NCBI GenBank assembly: GCA_024401055.1
Contig: JAKSLT010000011.1
Coordinates: 1 to 51,060 of the forward strand
Origin: Bacteroidaceae bacterium
GTDB taxonomy: Bacteria; Bacteroidota; Bacteroidia; Bacteroidales; Bacteroidaceae
Direction: 5' to 3'
DNA length: 51,060 nucleotides
Made by a program: the position numbers and the translations under genes. Of the stretch, positions 50,007 through 51,060 are shown piece after piece. Position 1 is the first letter of the stretch, and each line of letters begins with the position of its first letter. The notes beneath the pieces are model-generated. The model saw only the letters and a program-made list of their open reading frames with translations. It did not search any database and had not been told where the DNA came from.

Positions 50007-51060
50007 ATGAAAAAGACACTCTTTATACTCTTCGCCGCCTTTGCCCTCACGGCTCAGGCCGAAACGCGCACCCCAGAGGCCATGCGCAGCATCGCTGCCG
50101 CCCAACTGGGCAAGATGAACTCCCCCCGCCTGAAGGCTCAAGCCCGTCGCGGCGCGCAACTCAGTGTGCTGGCCGACAAGGCCTGGCTTACACTCTTTGC
50201 CTACCCCGAAACCGGATGGGTCATCGTGAGCAAGGACGACAGTTTCAGCCCCGTGATGGCCTACGGCGACTCTCCGCTGGACATGACGAACCCCTCGCCG
50301 GAGTTCCTCTGGCTCATGGAGTGCTATGAGCGCGGTATGGCCGACCAGATGAAGAACGGCCTGAAGAGTTACGGTCAGCAGCCGCTGAAGGACTGTTCCG
50401 TACTGTTGCCGGTGGAGCCTCTCATCCAGACCCACTGGGCCCAGAGCTGGCCCTTCAACGCCAAGTGCCCGACGGTGAAGACCAAGGAGGGCGGCCAGGG
50501 ACAGTGCGCCACGGGCTGCGTGGCTACGGCCTTCGCCCAGGTGTTCTACTATCACAGGATGCCGATGGACATCCACGGCACGAAGTCCTATTTCTGGACA
50601 AGCAGCGAGGACGGTCAGGTGAGGAAACTTTCCTACGACTACGACAAGGATGCCTTCGACTGGGACAACATGCGCCTGTCCTACGACAGCGAGACGACCT
50701 ACACTCAGGCCGAAATCAATGCCATCAGCAACCTTATGGCCGGCTGCGGCGTGCTCGCCAACATGGACTACGGCTATGAATACGGCTCCGGCGCCCTGAC
50801 GAACGAGGTGACGGAGGCCATCAACGTCTATTGCACCGACATCCGCTCCTCCGACCACGGCGGTTTGCACTTCTCCGACATCGACCTGGGACTTATCGCC
50901 CGCGAACTCAACGCCGGCCGGCCCCTCGTGTTCAGCGGTGGCGATGCCTACGGCGGCAACGGTCACTGTTTCGTCATCGACGGCGTGAACGACGAAGGCA
51001 AGCTACACTGCAACCTCGGCTGGGCCGGCAGCGGCGACGGCTACTACGACCCGCAGTACC
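50007..51060 (+). CDS. Streptopain-family (C10) cysteine protease, cut by the window end
   Basis: The first 351 residues of a secreted C10 peptidase. The signal peptide is residues 1-18 (LFILFAAFALTAQA). A pro-domain reaches to about residue 140 (VIVSKDDSFSPVMAYGD, as in the SpeB/Spi inhibitor fold). The catalytic Cys171 lies in CATGCVATAFAQVFYYH and His320 in GNGHCFVIDGV, with NLGWAGSGDGYY after it. Relatives are SpeB of Streptococcus pyogenes and interpain A of Prevotella intermedia, which degrade host proteins after self-activation. No stop codon is reached; the C-terminal domains and any sorting tail lie outside the window. Confidence 0.92.
   Translation, partial: MKKTLFILFAAFALTAQAETRTPEAMRSIAAAQLGKMNSPRLKAQARRGAQLSVLADKAWLTLFAYPETGWVIVSKDDSFSPVMAYGDSPLDMTNPSPEFLWLMECYERGMADQMKNGLKSYGQQPLKDCSVLLPVEPLIQTHWAQSWPFNAKCPTVKTKEGGQGQCATGCVATAFAQVFYYHRMPMDIHGTKSYFWTSSEDGQVRKLSYDYDKDAFDWDNMRLSYDSETTYTQAEINAISNLMAGCGVLANMDYGYEYGSGALTNEVTEAINVYCTDIRSSDHGGLHFSDIDLGLIARELNAGRPLVFSGGDAYGGNGHCFVIDGVNDEGKLHCNLGWAGSGDGYYDPQY

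Overview
The window looks like chromosome of a G+C-rich member of the Bacteroidales, most likely Prevotellaceae. The evidence is Bacteroidetes-type promoters (TTTG, 19-20 bp, TAnnTTTG), a GldH lipoprotein, the type IX secretion regulator PorX, BspA-like leucine-rich proteins, BACON domains, a streptopain-family C10 protease and a purH-mreBCD-mrdA-rodA gene order. No rRNA, CRISPR array, phage or transposase gene is visible.

Layout. 1-420: tRNA-Pro on the minus strand with its promoter and terminator. 418-14170: a mostly housekeeping plus-strand run: DNA polymerase III delta', a PSP1/RicT protein, GldH, PorX, a glycosyltransferase, PrmA, dihydrofolate reductase, a helix-hairpin-helix protein, PgeF, a cation symporter with an extra N-terminal domain, a YqiA-like hydrolase, a DUF1460 protein, a cell-wall amidase and an MCE/MlaD protein. 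14326-16425: a secreted metzincin-like protease with BACON domains. 16426-17364: no gene, but two large composite inverted-repeat elements. 17365-19680 (minus): a Ser/Thr kinase fused through a membrane segment to BspA-type leucine-rich repeats, preceded by a putative DNA-binding regulator. 19988-27941: an A+T-richer segment with a P-loop NTPase and two large paralogous BspA-like surface proteins. 28393-38019 (minus): a close-packed chain of merR, radA, a GH20 hexosaminidase, a phosphoethanolamine-transferase-like sulfatase, an acyltransferase, a glycosyltransferase, threonylcarbamoyl-AMP synthase and VanZ. 38063-40244 (minus): tilS and a radical SAM protein. 40245-41229: no gene, but several kinds of short repeat. 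41230-47717: stand-alone IMP cyclohydrolase and the rod-shape operon. 47785-49148: two unrecognised envelope or secreted proteins. 49149-50006: a perfect 48-bp inverted-repeat element and an array of four palindromes at exact 22-bp spacing. 50007-end: a C10 protease cut by the window edge.

How the genes fit together. The annotated genes mostly serve cell-envelope building (mre operon, amidase, MlaD, lipid or glycan modification) and protein export to the surface. PorX and GldH point to type IX secretion or gliding-type machinery. Four large secreted proteins share one short C-terminal motif, which may be their sorting tail.

The most unusual signal is a family of short G+C-rich palindromic elements. 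Copies lie between genes, and several lie in frame inside genes: a signal peptide, a cytoplasmic loop of a membrane acyltransferase, the N-terminus of TilS and several C-termini. This resembles the protein-embedded palindromes of Rickettsia. Other leads are the kinase-LRR fusion, the helically phased 21-bp and 22-bp arrays, and a PurH that consists only of the cyclohydrolase domain.
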